Source of the DNA: Tateyamaria sp. Alg231-49
GTDB lineage: Bacteria > Pseudomonadota > Alphaproteobacteria > Rhodobacterales > Rhodobacteraceae
Direction of reading: 5' to 3'
Length of the DNA stretch: 62,500 nt
Assembly (NCBI RefSeq): GCF_900143535.1
Contig: NZ_FRFA01000015.1
Span: 1 to 62,500, forward strand
The first letter of the stretch is position 1, and each line of letters opens with the position of its first letter. Positions 1 to 9,210 of this stretch are shown here, in pieces. The position numbers and the translations under genes are program-made. The notes below the pieces were generated by a model. The model was not told where the DNA came from. It saw only the letters and a list, made by a program, of their open reading frames with translations, and searched no databases.

Positions 1-417
1 GAGCACAGCCGGGAATGTTTGGCGATCCGGGTGAAACGGAAGCTGAACTCGACCGAAGTCATCGACGCGCTGACAGACTTGTTTATCCTGCGCGGTGTTC
101 CAGCTTACATACGATCCGACAATGGCCCGGAGTTCATTGCTGAGGCGGTAAGGAACTGGATTGCCGCCGTCGGTGCAAAGACCGCTTACATTGAGCCGGG
201 ATCGCCTTGGGAGAACGGATACTGCGAAAGCTTCAATGCCCGTCTCCGCGAGGAGCTGCTCAACGGCGAGGTCTTTTACTCGCTACGCGAAGCCCAAATC
301 ATCATCGAAAAATGGAGAAAACACTACAACACCAAACGACCCCACAGTGCACTGGGCTATCGCCCACCGGCACTGGAAACCATCATCCCGATGGAAACCA
401 CGCCAATCATGCACTAA
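1..417 (+). CDS. IS3-family transposase OrfB, C-terminal part (5' truncated by window)
   Basis: This is the catalytic end of an IS3-family DDE transposase (rve integrase fold), which cuts and joins the element's ends. The frame is open from base 1 and ends at TAA 415-417. Two of the three catalytic acidic residues are visible: the Asp in SDNGPEF and the Glu in NGYCESFNARLR. The C-terminal HYNTKRPHSALGYRPP block is typical of IS3 OrfB. The first catalytic Asp, the N-terminal HTH and orfA lie outside the window, so whether the element is intact cannot be judged. An internal ATG-like start at 19 is only where the open frame first allows a start; it is not the real start. Confidence 0.85.
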   Translation, partial: EHSRECLAIRVKRKLNSTEVIDALTDLFILRGVPAYIRSDNGPEFIAEAVRNWIAAVGAKTAYIEPGSPWENGYCESFNARLREELLNGEVFYSLREAQIIIEKWRKHYNTKRPHSALGYRPPALETIIPMETTPIMH

Positions 418-451
418 CATTCAAACTGGACCACTCAGGTGGGGCTGATCA
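1..451 (+). mobile_element. Right part of an IS3-family insertion sequence
   Basis: The window opens inside an insertion sequence. The visible part is the 3' portion of an IS3-type transposase gene plus a short tail. The tail around 427-451 (GGACCACTCAGGTGGGGCTG then ATCA) resembles the terminal inverted repeats of this IS family, so I place the element's right end near 451. The left end and the matching inverted repeat lie outside the window, so the exact boundary and any target-site duplication cannot be checked here. Confidence 0.75.
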
Positions 452-977
452 ACTGGGTGTGTCCGATAGTGAAATTATCTTGAAGTGGGCTGCTCTAAGC
501 AATGTCACTACGGGACACAGTGGAGATTTTTTGTCCCGAAATGACAATATCAGAAGGAAAGCTAATCGCATGCTTTGCCAATTCCATTGGCAACAATCGC
601 TATTGCACAACCATTCGTGCCGGCCGGATACCGTTAGGCCATAAGCTTCCTAGCTCCCTCTTTCCGTCATCGCGCCTTTGAACAAAGTGAGGATCGGACA
701 ACCAGCACGCGCCAATCTGGCAGGCTGGTGGCCCGGTATCAGTCGCGGCCGAATTAGGCGGTTTCGTCCCCGACGTGTCCCACACGGCGACTTCGCCCGA
801 TCTTCGCCAAAACACCTCAGAGCCAAGCCCGATTTTCTCTCAGGCATGCTGGTCACGCTTGCCCCGCCTCGCTGCGATAGGCAGCGTATTCGTTGATACG
901 GCCGCTTTGGGGTCGCACGCCCTTGCACCTGAGAGCGTGCAGCGCTACCTGAAAGCGCATCTCATCGGAGCAGCCCA
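452..977. other. Gene-poor interval between IS end and pmbA
   Basis: No convincing gene is seen in these roughly 525 bases. Short open frames on both strands (for example minus 650-928) have Arg/Pro-rich translations and no recognisable domain, and look like chance frames. The interval holds one clean palindrome (575-593) and presumably the promoter of pmbA. Its position next to an IS end suggests a disrupted or decayed intergenic region, but no recognisable gene remnant was found. Confidence 0.5.
575..593. promoter_or_regulatory. Perfect 8-bp inverted repeat
   Basis: TTGCCAAT, a 3-base spacer (TCC) and ATTGGCAA form a perfect dyad. It has no T-run, so it is not a terminator. It could be an operator or a remnant of one. 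No adjacent regulator gene is present and the site lies about 385 bp before pmbA, so the function is unknown. Confidence 0.35.
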
Positions 978-2327
978 ATGACCCCGTCCGACCTGTCCAG
1001 CCTGACCGCCCGCTTGATCGAGGCCGCCAAATCGGCTGGCGCAGACGCTTCGGATGCCATCGCGATCCAAGGTACATCCTTGTCCGTAGATGTACGCGAA
1101 GGCGCTTTGGAACAGGCCGAGCGGTCCGAAGGGATTGATCTGGGGCTACGTGTGTTTGTCGGCCAGAAGCAGGCCAATGTGTCCTCGTCCGACACCTCGG
1201 ATCGAATTGTGGAGGAAATGGCTGCGCGGGCAGTGGCCATGGCACAGGAAGCCCCGGATGATCCGCATGCGGGCCTTGCCGCGCCAGACCAACTGGCAAG
1301 CGATTGGGATATGGCGGCGCTTGAGCTTTACGATGACACCCCCGAACCCAGTGCCGCCGACCTTCAGCAAGACGCGCTTGAGGCCGAGGCCGCAGCGATG
1401 GCTGTTCAGGGCGTCGAGCAGGTACAACAGGCCACCGGTGCCTATGGCGCTCGCGATATCTGGCTCGCAGCCTCTAACGGGTTTTCGGGTGGTTACCGGC
1501 GCACCGACCGGGCGCTCAGCTGTGTGGCTATTGCCGGTACCGGTGCCGGGATGGAGCGGGACTATGACGGCGACTCCCGAATATTTCAGTCTGATTTGCG
1601 GGCAGCAGCCGATATTGGACAGAATGCTGGCACCCGCGCCGTTGAACGCGTGGGCGCGCGCAAACCTCCGACAGGCGCTTATCCGGTTCTGTTTGATGAA
1701 CGCATCTCTTCGTCCCTGATCGGGCACTTGTTGGTCGCAGCAAACGGCAGCAGCGTTGCGCGCGGGGCTTCGTGGTTGCGCGATCTGCTGGGCCAACAGG
1801 TCCTGCCCGTTGGGCTGAACCTGATCGAAGACCCGCACCGACCACGTACCACAGGCACACGCCCCTTTGACGCCGAAGGCCTGCCCACCCGTCGCCGAGC
1901 CATCGTTGAGGATGGCGTGCTAACGGGGTGGACCCTTGATCTGGCCACCGGGCGCAAGCTGGGTATGCCCTCGACCGGGAACGCGGCGCGCGGGACGGCC
2001 TCGCCCCCTTCTCCGTCCACATGGAACGTAACGCTGGATTCCGGCACCGTCAGCCGCGCTGACCTGATCCGGGACATGGGCACCGGCTTGCTCGTGACCT
2101 CGATGATCGGATCCACCATCAACCCCAACACCGGAGACTATTCACGCGGCGCCGCTGGGATTTGGGTGGAAAACGGTGAACTCACCTATCCGGTGAACGA
2201 ATGCACCATTGCAGGCAGCTTGCCAGACATGCTGCGAGCTATGGTTCCTGCCAACGACGCCCGCACGCACCTGAGCCGGGTTGTGCCATCACTGCTCGTG
2301 TCCGGAATGACCCTTGCCGGCAGCTGA
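978..2327 (+). CDS. pmbA: TldD/PmbA-family metalloprotease, PmbA-like
   Basis: This 449-residue protein matches PmbA (TldE), the partner of TldD in a cytoplasmic heterodimeric protease known for microcin B17 maturation and CcdA degradation. Length and the C-terminal segment (GLLVTSMIGSTINPNTGDYS, then GAAGIWVENGE) are typical. PmbA itself lacks the TldD zinc motif, and no HExxxH is seen here, as expected. It starts with ATG after a GGAGCAGCCC stretch. The next gene overlaps its 3' end by 14 bp, so the two are probably cotranscribed. tldD is not in the window. Confidence 0.9.
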   Translation: MTPSDLSSLTARLIEAAKSAGADASDAIAIQGTSLSVDVREGALEQAERSEGIDLGLRVFVGQKQANVSSSDTSDRIVEEMAARAVAMAQEAPDDPHAGLAAPDQLASDWDMAALELYDDTPEPSAADLQQDALEAEAAAMAVQGVEQVQQATGAYGARDIWLAASNGFSGGYRRTDRALSCVAIAGTGAGMERDYDGDSRIFQSDLRAAADIGQNAGTRAVERVGARKPPTGAYPVLFDERISSSLIGHLLVAANGSSVARGASWLRDLLGQQVLPVGLNLIEDPHRPRTTGTRPFDAEGLPTRRRAIVEDGVLTGWTLDLATGRKLGMPSTGNAARGTASPPSPSTWNVTLDSGTVSRADLIRDMGTGLLVTSMIGSTINPNTGDYSRGAAGIWVENGELTYPVNECTIAGSLPDMLRAMVPANDARTHLSRVVPSLLVSGMTLAGS

Positions 2328-3099
2328 TCTGCCCTTATTGGTCGATGCCGCGCGCATGGCGGGGCGGGTCGCCACGTCCTTTGTCGGGCCATCTGCACGG
2401 CGCTGGGACAAACCCGGCGATGCAGGGCCAGTGACCGAGGCCGATCTGGCCGTAAACGATATGCTGATGTCGACCTTGCGCACTGCGCGGCCTGACTATG
2501 GCTGGCTATCGGAGGAGACCGAGGATTCCGATGCGCGCCTTGGTCAGGATACGGTGTTCATCATCGACCCCATCGACGGCACGCGCAATTTTGTCGAAGG
2601 CGGCCGGACGTGGGCGATCTCCATCGCGGTCGCCCATGCGGGTGAAGTGACTGCGGCAGCGATCTTTCTGCCGATGCATGACAAACTCTATGCCGCCGGG
2701 CTTGGGGCGGGCGCGACGCTGAACGGGGCACCCATTCGTGCAAGTAGCGCGCCGATGTCCCCCGACAGCACTGTGTTGGCCGCGCGCCCCAGCTTTGATG
2801 ACAAGAACTGGATCGGTCCAACGCCGGACATGGAACGCCATTATCGTCCGTCGCTGGCCTATCGCCTGGCGCTGGTGGGAGAAGGGCGTTTTGACGGAAT
2901 GCTGACGCTGCGCCCCACATGGGAATGGGACATCGCCGCAGGCGCGCTGATCGTCGCGCAGGCTGGCGGCAAGATCAGCGACCGCGAAGGGGTGCCACTG
3001 CTGTTCAACAACCAGCGCCCGACACTGAACGGAGTTGTAGCTGCAGGCGACGCCCTGCACGGGCCCCTTGTTGGCAGACTTGTACCGCAGTCCGCTTGA
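2314..3099 (+). CDS. cysQ: Inositol-monophosphatase-family phosphatase, CysQ-like
   Basis: A 261-residue Mg-dependent phosphatase of the IMPase superfamily. The metal-binding motifs are present: SEETED around residue 67, DPIDGTRNF near 85-93, and WDIAAG near 209. CysQ members hydrolyse 3'-phosphoadenosine 5'-phosphate to AMP and protect sulfate assimilation; other family members act on inositol phosphates or fructose-1,6-bisphosphate, so CysQ is the likely but not certain identity. The chosen start is TTG at 2314, inside the end of pmbA; no ATG near the N-terminus keeps the conserved helix. It is followed 66 bp later by the DUF4170 gene. Confidence 0.75.
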   Translation: MPAADLPLLVDAARMAGRVATSFVGPSARRWDKPGDAGPVTEADLAVNDMLMSTLRTARPDYGWLSEETEDSDARLGQDTVFIIDPIDGTRNFVEGGRTWAISIAVAHAGEVTAAAIFLPMHDKLYAAGLGAGATLNGAPIRASSAPMSPDSTVLAARPSFDDKNWIGPTPDMERHYRPSLAYRLALVGEGRFDGMLTLRPTWEWDIAAGALIVAQAGGKISDREGVPLLFNNQRPTLNGVVAAGDALHGPLVGRLVPQSA

Positions 3100-3165
3100 C
3101 CCCTCGCACCAGATGCGCAAACTGTCGCCCATTGGCCCAGACCCCAGACATCAAAGGAAAACCCC

Positions 3166-3408
3166 ATGACCCAGCGCTTGCATCTCGTCTTTGGTGGCGA
3201 ATTGGTGGACCCCTCGAAAAACGTGTTCAAGGATGTGGACGCGCTGCACGTGGTCGGGATTTTCCCGGACTACGCATCGGCCTTTGACGCTTGGAAATCC
3301 GAGGCGCACCGTACGGTCGACAACGCTCACATGCGCTACTACATCGCGCATCTGCACCGCCTGCGGGACGAAGAAAATGCGGCCACTGCAACCGAAGAGC
3401 TGGGCTGA
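3166..3408 (+). CDS. DUF4170 small protein
   Basis: An 80-residue protein matching the DUF4170 family, small alphaproteobacterial proteins of unknown function usually found just before the Kdo transferase gene. It has no signal peptide or membrane segment. It starts with ATG after AAGGAAAACCCC, a good ribosome-binding site, and ends 8 bp before waaA, so the two should be cotranscribed. The conserved location suggests a role connected with lipid A-Kdo assembly, but that is inferred from position only. Confidence 0.8.
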   Translation: MTQRLHLVFGGELVDPSKNVFKDVDALHVVGIFPDYASAFDAWKSEAHRTVDNAHMRYYIAHLHRLRDEENAATATEELG

Positions 3409-3416
3409 GGTCCGCA

Positions 3417-4637
3417 ATGCGCGACTCCCTTGGGTTGGCAGCGTATCGGACATTGTCCGGGCGGCGCGCCGTCCCGGACTACGCTCCGGCACGTGACCGG
3501 CCCAGCGGAGAGGTCGTGTGGATCCACTCTTCCGAAGTGGGCAACACGCGCGCTATTGCAGACCTTGCGCTGCAATTGATCCGGGTGCGGCACGGCACCC
3601 ATGTGGTTTTGACTCTGGCAGACAGTGACTTTGACCTCCCGGATGTCGAGGGCCTGCATGTTGTCGACCTGCCCGATGATCACCCGGCCACAGCGCGCGC
3701 CTTCATCGCGCATTGGCGGCCTGATGTGGTCATATGGGCTTGGGGTGACTTACAACCCAACTTGATTCTAGAGGCCGCCGACAACGGCGCGCACATGATG
3801 TTGATCGACGCAGCCAGCGACGGATTTGACGGAAGGCGCGACCGCTGGTTGCCCGAAGTGCCCAAGCGTCTTCTGGCCACGTTTGACCATGTGATTGCCC
3901 GCAATGAAGACGCGCGAGACCGATTGGTGCAAATGGGTCGCTCAAAACAGCGTATCGAACTGGGCAGCCCCTTGTATCCATCTGGTGAGATGCTGCCAGC
4001 CAATGACACCGACATCGCTGACGTCACCGACGCTCTTGCGGGTCGTCCCACATGGCTTTCTGCGCACACCGCGCGGGCAGAGGGGCGTATTCTTGTGGGA
4101 GCACACAGGCTGGCCGTTCGCACTTCTCACCGCCTTTTGTTGATCCTGCACGCCACCTCTACCGCTGACAGCGCCCATTTCATGGATCTGACCCGCACGG
4201 CAGACATGCGGGCCGTCTATTGGGGCGATGGGCAGTTGCCTGACGACAATTGTCAGGTGTTGGTGGTCGATGCGGACGACGAATTGGGGCTCTGGCTGCG
4301 TATTGCTCCGGTCACATTTCTGGGTGGCTCATTGAAACCCGAGCACAGCGTCTTTGACCCCTACATCGCCGCTGCTCACGGCTCTGCTTTAATATACGGA
4401 CCAAACTTGGGGGCGCATTCCGACGCAATCGCCCGGCTGGTGAGGGCGCGTGCGGCGCGCATGGTCAGTGACAAAGCCGCCCTTGGGCGGGCAATCAGCC
4501 AGATCACTGCGCCGGATCAGGCCGCCTTGATGGCAATGGCCGGCTGGGACGTGGTCACCAAGGCCGCGATCAGCCTTGATCGTGTGATTGACCTGACCCA
4601 GTCTCATCTGGATGCCATTGACGGCGGGATTGCTTAA
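3417..4637 (+). CDS. waaA: Divergent 3-deoxy-D-manno-octulosonate (Kdo) transferase
   Basis: A 406-residue glycosyltransferase of the KdtA/WaaA type, which adds Kdo to the lipid A precursor at the inner membrane. ATG 3417 is chosen because the frame upstream overlaps the DUF4170 gene. The first base of the next start codon lies in this gene's TAA (TAATG overlap), so it is coupled to lpxK. Two motifs differ from the classical enzyme: the usual HSVSVGE stretch with its catalytic Glu reads HSSEVGN, and the C-terminal GGHNPLEP block reads PEHSVFDP. Context strongly supports a role in LPS, but the altered active-site region makes the exact reaction less sure. Confidence 0.75.
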   Translation: MRDSLGLAAYRTLSGRRAVPDYAPARDRPSGEVVWIHSSEVGNTRAIADLALQLIRVRHGTHVVLTLADSDFDLPDVEGLHVVDLPDDHPATARAFIAHWRPDVVIWAWGDLQPNLILEAADNGAHMMLIDAASDGFDGRRDRWLPEVPKRLLATFDHVIARNEDARDRLVQMGRSKQRIELGSPLYPSGEMLPANDTDIADVTDALAGRPTWLSAHTARAEGRILVGAHRLAVRTSHRLLLILHATSTADSAHFMDLTRTADMRAVYWGDGQLPDDNCQVLVVDADDELGLWLRIAPVTFLGGSLKPEHSVFDPYIAAAHGSALIYGPNLGAHSDAIARLVRARAARMVSDKAALGRAISQITAPDQAALMAMAGWDVVTKAAISLDRVIDLTQSHLDAIDGGIA

Positions 4638-5629
4638 TGCGTGCGCCTGACTTCTGGACCTCGCAAAAGGGTGCGCAGGACTGGCGCGCACGCTTGTTGT
4701 CACCGCTAGGCACGCTTTATGCACAAGCGACCGCTCGGCGTCTGGCCAAGGGCACCCGCTACGATCCTGGCATCCCGGTAATTTGCGTCGGCAACATCAA
4801 TGCGGGTGGCACGGGCAAGACCCCGACAGTGATGGCGCTGATCGAGCGACTTCAAGGCGCGTTTCACACCCCGCATATCGTCAGCCGTGGCTATGGCGGA
4901 TCACTGGAAGGCCCGGTCGAAGTTGACCCGGCCAAGCACAACGCGACCCAAGTGGGAGACGAACCACTGTTGCTGTCCGCATTCGCGCGCACCTGGGTCG
5001 CGCGCGACCGCGCAGCAGGGGCCAAGGCGGCAAAGGCGGCGGGTGCCAGTGTGATCGTTCTGGATGATGGGTTTCAAAACCCCGCGCTGTCATACGCATT
5101 GTCCATTGTCGTGGTCGATGCCCAAACTGGCTTTGGCAACGGGTTGTGTCTGCCTGCCGGGCCGCTCCGCGAACCCGCAGACTTGGGACTAAAGCGCGCC
5201 GACCTGTTAGTCTCGATTGGCCCGGACAAGGCGCAGACTCAGTTCGACGCCACGCCCCTGCCCGAGAACCTTCCCCACCTGCGCGCGCACCTTGCCCCCC
5301 TGCAAACCGGGATGGACTGGACAGATGCACCGATCATCGCCTTCGCCGGCATCGGGCGACCGCAAAAATTCTTTGATACTTTGCGCGATCTTGGGGCCAA
5401 CTTGATCCGATCCGAGGCCTTGGGCGATCACCAACCCCTCTCTCAGGCCTTTCTCACACGTTTGGAAGCGGAGGCAAAACTGCGCGGCGCGCAACTGGTC
5501 ACAACCGAAAAAGACGCTGTGCGCCTGCCGTCCTCATTCCGGGCCAAGGTGATCACGCTACCCGTGCGGCTACAGTTCGACGATGCCACGGCGCTCGATA
5601 CAGCACTCGACGCCCTTAAAGCCACGTAA
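4637..5629 (+). CDS. lpxK: Tetraacyldisaccharide 4'-kinase LpxK
   Basis: This 330-residue kinase adds the 4'-phosphate to the tetraacyldisaccharide lipid A precursor at the inner membrane. The Walker A segment [12 protein letters not shown] is at residues 52-63 and the typical DDGFQNP motif is near 148. An N-terminal amphipathic or membrane-associated helix is expected in the family. The start overlaps the waaA stop by one base. It is the last gene of the DUF4170-waaA-lpxK run and faces a convergent gene 41 bp away. Confidence 0.93.
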   Translation: MRAPDFWTSQKGAQDWRARLLSPLGTLYAQATARRLAKGTRYDPGIPVICVGNINAGGTGKTPTVMALIERLQGAFHTPHIVSRGYGGSLEGPVEVDPAKHNATQVGDEPLLLSAFARTWVARDRAAGAKAAKAAGASVIVLDDGFQNPALSYALSIVVVDAQTGFGNGLCLPAGPLREPADLGLKRADLLVSIGPDKAQTQFDATPLPENLPHLRAHLAPLQTGMDWTDAPIIAFAGIGRPQKFFDTLRDLGANLIRSEALGDHQPLSQAFLTRLEAEAKLRGAQLVTTEKDAVRLPSSFRAKVITLPVRLQFDDATALDTALDALKAT

Positions 5630-5670
5630 TCTTATCTGCCTCAAAAAATCCCACCGGATGCAAAATATCG

Positions 5671-6795
5671 TCAGGCGTCGTCCTCACCCAGTTTCGGTGC
5701 GGGCCGGTCGAAGGAAAGTTCTGTGTCCGAAAACCGGATCGGCGTGCGGATGCCCGGCACTCCATCTGTCTCGATCTGCAAGCCGCGAGCCTGCACCTGA
5801 GGGTCGGCCATCACCTCGGCCATGTTGTTGATCGGCCCGGCGGGCACTCCGCGCGACTCGCAAGCAGCCAGAAGATCAGCACGGGTGCGCAACAGCGTGG
5901 CCGCAGTCAATCGCCGGGTCATCTCGTCCCGGTTCGCCACGCGGTCGGAATTGCGCAGAAATTCCGGTGCGCTCACCATCTCATCCAACCCCAGCAGTTC
6001 ACACAAGCGCGCATACTGTCCGTCGTTCCCTGTCGCGATGATGATATGCCCGTCCGCACAATCAAAAACCTGATAGGGGGTTAGATTCACATGCGCATTG
6101 CCCATTCGCCCGGGGACGATGCCGCTGGTCAGGTAGTTCATCCCCTGATTTGACGTCATGGCCACCGCCACATCCAGCAAAGCCATGTCCACTTGCTGGC
6201 CCTTGCCCGTTTGGGCGCGCTCATGAAGGGCGGCCAGAATTCCGGTGGTGGCGTAGACACCGGTGAACAGGTCCGTAATTGCGACACCCGATTTCTGCGG
6301 CTGCCCTTCAGGATCACCCGTCACAGACATCAGACCCGACATGCCCTGCACGATGAAATCATAGCCTGCGCGTGGTGCGTAAGGGCCAGTTTGGCCAAAA
6401 CCCGTGATCGAGCAGTAGATCAGGCCCGGAAACTGATCCTTGAGGCTTGGATAATCCAACCCGTATTTGGCCAGCCCGCCAACCTTGAAATTTTCGATCA
6501 GAATGTCGGCGCCGTCCAGCAACTCAAGCAAGCGCGCTTTGCCCGCAGGGTCCTTGAAATCGATGGTAACCGAGGCTTTGCCCCGATTGGTCGAATGAAA
6601 GTAGGCCGCCGACACATCGTCGCCGCGCGTCACAAAGGGTGGGCCCCACTGTCGCGTGTCATCGCCACGCGGGGCCTCAACCTTGATGACTTCGGCGCCC
6701 AGATCAGCAAGCGTCTGACCGGCCCAAGGACCCGCCAGCACACGCGCCAATTCAATCACGCGCAGCCCGGCGAGAGGGCCAGCCGAGGCAGACAT
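5671..6795 (-). CDS. CaiB/BaiF family (class III) CoA transferase
   Basis: A 374-residue class III CoA transferase, related to formyl-CoA, carnitine and succinyl-CoA:acid transferases. The N-terminal GLRVIELARVLAGPWAGQ stretch is the family hallmark. The catalytic Asp that forms the acyl anhydride is Asp146 in PRAGYDF. The substrate cannot be read from the sequence. Its start overlaps the stop of dsbA by one base, so it is the last gene of a dciA-dsbA-CoA transferase transcript, with no obvious metabolic link to the other two. Confidence 0.9.
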   Translation of the reverse strand: MSASAGPLAGLRVIELARVLAGPWAGQTLADLGAEVIKVEAPRGDDTRQWGPPFVTRGDDVSAAYFHSTNRGKASVTIDFKDPAGKARLLELLDGADILIENFKVGGLAKYGLDYPSLKDQFPGLIYCSITGFGQTGPYAPRAGYDFIVQGMSGLMSVTGDPEGQPQKSGVAITDLFTGVYATTGILAALHERAQTGKGQQVDMALLDVAVAMTSNQGMNYLTSGIVPGRMGNAHVNLTPYQVFDCADGHIIIATGNDGQYARLCELLGLDEMVSAPEFLRNSDRVANRDEMTRRLTAATLLRTRADLLAACESRGVPAGPINNMAEVMADPQVQARGLQIETDGVPGIRTPIRFSDTELSFDRPAPKLGEDDA

Positions 6796-7493
6796 CAGCT
6801 GCCAGCCGCTTCGTCGATCAGGCTCATCATTTCTGGATAGGCCATGTTATTGTAGGTCGTCCCGTCAATGACAAAGCTGGGTGTTGACTGGATGCCATCT
6901 TCTGCCGCGTTCTCCTGATACCACGCGACAAGCGTGCGCAGGTTGTCAGCGTCTGTCAGGCACGCTTCAAGAGTTTCACCATCAAGTCCGGCCAAACGCC
7001 CGATTTTGCGCAATTCATCCGCGATCATCGCAGGATCACCGCCACCGGCACGTGCCCACTCACTTTGTGTCGCATAGAGCATATCGGTGATGCCAAAGAA
7101 CGCCTCTGGCGTGCCAGCGCAGCGCGCGATGGACGAGGCCCACAGACCAAAGCGGTCAAAGTAGACTTCGCGGTAGATGAAGTTGATCTTTCCGGTGTCG
7201 ATGTAATCGGCCTTGAGCTGCTTGTAGTTGCCCGTATGGAACGTTGCGCAATGCGGGCAGGTATAGCTGGCGTATTCGATCACGGTGACGGGCGCGTCGG
7301 GGTTGCCCAGCTGCATTTCCACCACTGTTGAGGTATCGACATCAGCCTCAGCGGTCTGGGCGTTGGCCGCGCCCAACAGGCGCTCTGCCTGTGCTTGTTG
7401 CTGTGGCGTCTGACCACCACTGTTCATGGAGTCATACCAGAAATATCCGGCCAAACCGATGGCTATGGCCAGTCCGGCGATAATGCGATTCAT
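6795..7493 (-). CDS. DsbA-family thiol-disulfide oxidoreductase
   Basis: A 232-residue periplasmic thioredoxin-fold protein. Residues 1-20 form a hydrophobic segment with no clear cleavage site, so it may be a signal anchor. The CPHC active site is at 79-82 and the cis-proline region reads STPSF near 205. This is the DsbA type that oxidises cysteines in exported proteins (members with an N-terminal anchor often act in cytochrome or cell-envelope folding). The start overlaps the dciA stop as ATGA, and the stop overlaps the CoA transferase start. Confidence 0.88.
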   Translation of the reverse strand: MNRIIAGLAIAIGLAGYFWYDSMNSGGQTPQQQAQAERLLGAANAQTAEADVDTSTVVEMQLGNPDAPVTVIEYASYTCPHCATFHTGNYKQLKADYIDTGKINFIYREVYFDRFGLWASSIARCAGTPEAFFGITDMLYATQSEWARAGGGDPAMIADELRKIGRLAGLDGETLEACLTDADNLRTLVAWYQENAAEDGIQSTPSFVIDGTTYNNMAYPEMMSLIDEAAGS

Positions 7494-8011
7494 GTGCGTG
7501 TTCCTTGTTTTTCTTTTGTGAGTATGTTGGCACCCAGCCGTTCAAGCGCGGCGCGCAGCCCATCATCTGTCACCGGGGCGACCACATGGCTGGCGGCCTT
7601 GTGCATTTCAGGCGCGGGATCGGGTGGTGTTGTGTCCTTGGGTTTGTGACCAAAGGCAACGCGCCCTTCGGCAAAACCGGAGGAAGCCGTTTGCGTGATC
7701 CGGATGCGGGCGATGGCGTTATAGCCATAAACCGCATTCACCTTTTCACGCAGTTGTTCTTTTTGCATCTCAAGCATCGGGGCCTGCGCACCGGTGGTCA
7801 GTAGCGTCAGCGTCGCCCCCATGCCACCGCGTCCATAGCTGACCTCAACCGGGCGAGATACCTCGGCCACATCTGCGCCCGCCACTTCGGCCCAATCGGT
7901 CAGCAAGCGGCTTTGCGCAAATCCCCGGCTTTCGCTCGCCGCACGGATTCGTCCCGTCAACAACGTTGACGTGCGTTTGAACCCTTTTGTACTGGCGCGG
8001 CGCGGGGCCAT
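7490..8011 (-). CDS. DciA-like DUF721 protein
   Basis: A 173-residue protein of the DUF721 family. DciA members load the replicative helicase DnaB in bacteria lacking DnaC. The conserved stretch is N-terminal (residues about 20-100, including LLTDWAEVAG). The C-terminal part is less conserved. The open frame continues far upstream, opposite mutY, but ATG 8011 is the right start, since everything before it lacks family similarity. It is the first gene of a three-gene minus-strand run and is divergent from mutY with 84 bp between them, which must hold both promoters. Confidence 0.8.
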   Translation of the reverse strand: MAPRRASTKGFKRTSTLLTGRIRAASESRGFAQSRLLTDWAEVAGADVAEVSRPVEVSYGRGGMGATLTLLTTGAQAPMLEMQKEQLREKVNAVYGYNAIARIRITQTASSGFAEGRVAFGHKPKDTTPPDPAPEMHKAASHVVAPVTDDGLRAALERLGANILTKEKQGTRT

Positions 8012-8095
8012 GGCTATGTTCCTTTTCACTTGGATGTGAACATAGGCGATCAGGACCTGTGCAACCAGACAAGAGCGCACATGGGGGCATAAATC

Positions 8096-9133
8096 TTGCG
8101 TGACCTGAGCGATGAACTTCTGGGCTGGTATGATGTGCACGCGCGCGCCATGCCGTGGCGCGTGCCGCCCGCTGACAAAAAGGCAGGTGTACGACCCGAC
8201 CCTTACGCGGTGTGGATGTCGGAGATCATGCTGCAACAGACTACGGTTGCTGCGGTCTCTGCCTATTTCCACAGGTTCATGGCACGCTGGCCCACGGTTG
8301 GGGATCTGGCGGCCGCGCAAGACGCCGATGTCATGGGCGAATGGGCCGGCCTTGGATATTACGCCCGCGCGCGTAACCTTTTGAAATGCGCACGTGCCGT
8401 GGTGGCGGAACATAACGGCCAGTTCCCGGCCGATCACGCAGCCTTGCTCAAGCTGCCCGGCATTGGGCCCTACACTGCGGCGGCGATCTCCTCCATTGCC
8501 TTTGATCTGCGCCACACTGTCGTGGACGGCAACGTCGAACGGGTGATGGCACGGATGTTTGACGAACATACACCACTGCCTGCGGCCAAACCCATCCTGA
8601 CAACCCATGCCGAGAACCTGACGCCCAACAAGCGCCCCGGCGATTACGCACAAGCGGTCATGGACCTTGGGGCCACGATCTGTTCACCCAAGTCGCCAGC
8701 CTGTGGCATCTGTCCGTGGCGCGACCCTTGCGCAGCACGAGCGGCGGGAACGGCTGCCGATCTGCCAAAGAAGACACCCAAAAAGGCTAAACCAGTGCGC
8801 CATGGCACCGTCTACCTTGCCCGGCGCAGCGATGGCGCGTGGTTGCTGGAGACTCGGCCCGAAAGCGGATTGCTTGGGGGGATGCTTGGTTGGCCGGGAT
8901 CAGATTGGATTGATGCGAGCCTGCCGCGCCCTGCGAATGCGCCGCTTAGCGCTGACTGGGCTAAGGTGGACGGAGAGGTACGGCATACCTTCACACACTT
9001 CCACCTGATCCTCGATGTGATGGTGGCCACCGTAGAGGACGACACCCAAGGCGCATTCCTGCCCCGCGACAAATTTCGCCCCTCTGACCTGCCCACGGTG
9101 ATGCGCAAAGCCTACGATCTGGCGCAGAAATGA
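8096..9133 (+). CDS. mutY: A/G-specific adenine DNA glycosylase MutY
   Basis: This 345-residue base-excision enzyme removes adenine mispaired with 8-oxoguanine. Residues about 1-215 form the HhH-GPD domain: SEIMLQQT with Glu43, the hairpin LPGIGPYTAAAI at 120-131, and catalytic Asp144 in VVDGNVERV. The 4Fe-4S loop has Cys196, 203, 206 and 212 (C-X6-C-X2-C-X5-C). The C-terminal Nudix-like domain (about 232-345) recognises 8-oxoG. The start is TTG at 8096, since no ATG or GTG lies closer to the conserved region. Confidence 0.95.
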   Translation: MRDLSDELLGWYDVHARAMPWRVPPADKKAGVRPDPYAVWMSEIMLQQTTVAAVSAYFHRFMARWPTVGDLAAAQDADVMGEWAGLGYYARARNLLKCARAVVAEHNGQFPADHAALLKLPGIGPYTAAAISSIAFDLRHTVVDGNVERVMARMFDEHTPLPAAKPILTTHAENLTPNKRPGDYAQAVMDLGATICSPKSPACGICPWRDPCAARAAGTAADLPKKTPKKAKPVRHGTVYLARRSDGAWLLETRPESGLLGGMLGWPGSDWIDASLPRPANAPLSADWAKVDGEVRHTFTHFHLILDVMVATVEDDTQGAFLPRDKFRPSDLPTVMRKAYDLAQK

Positions 9134-9210
9134 GGCGTGGCGCTGGGTCAGACTTGGCAGATGCATGCGGCGGGTCGTATAAATCCGAGGCGCGCGAAGA
9201 AGGAACATCC

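Noticed and set aside
8012..8653. Upstream extension of the DciA-like frame over mutY
   Set aside because: The extension is antisense to mutY, which has all catalytic residues. The DciA family starts at 8011.
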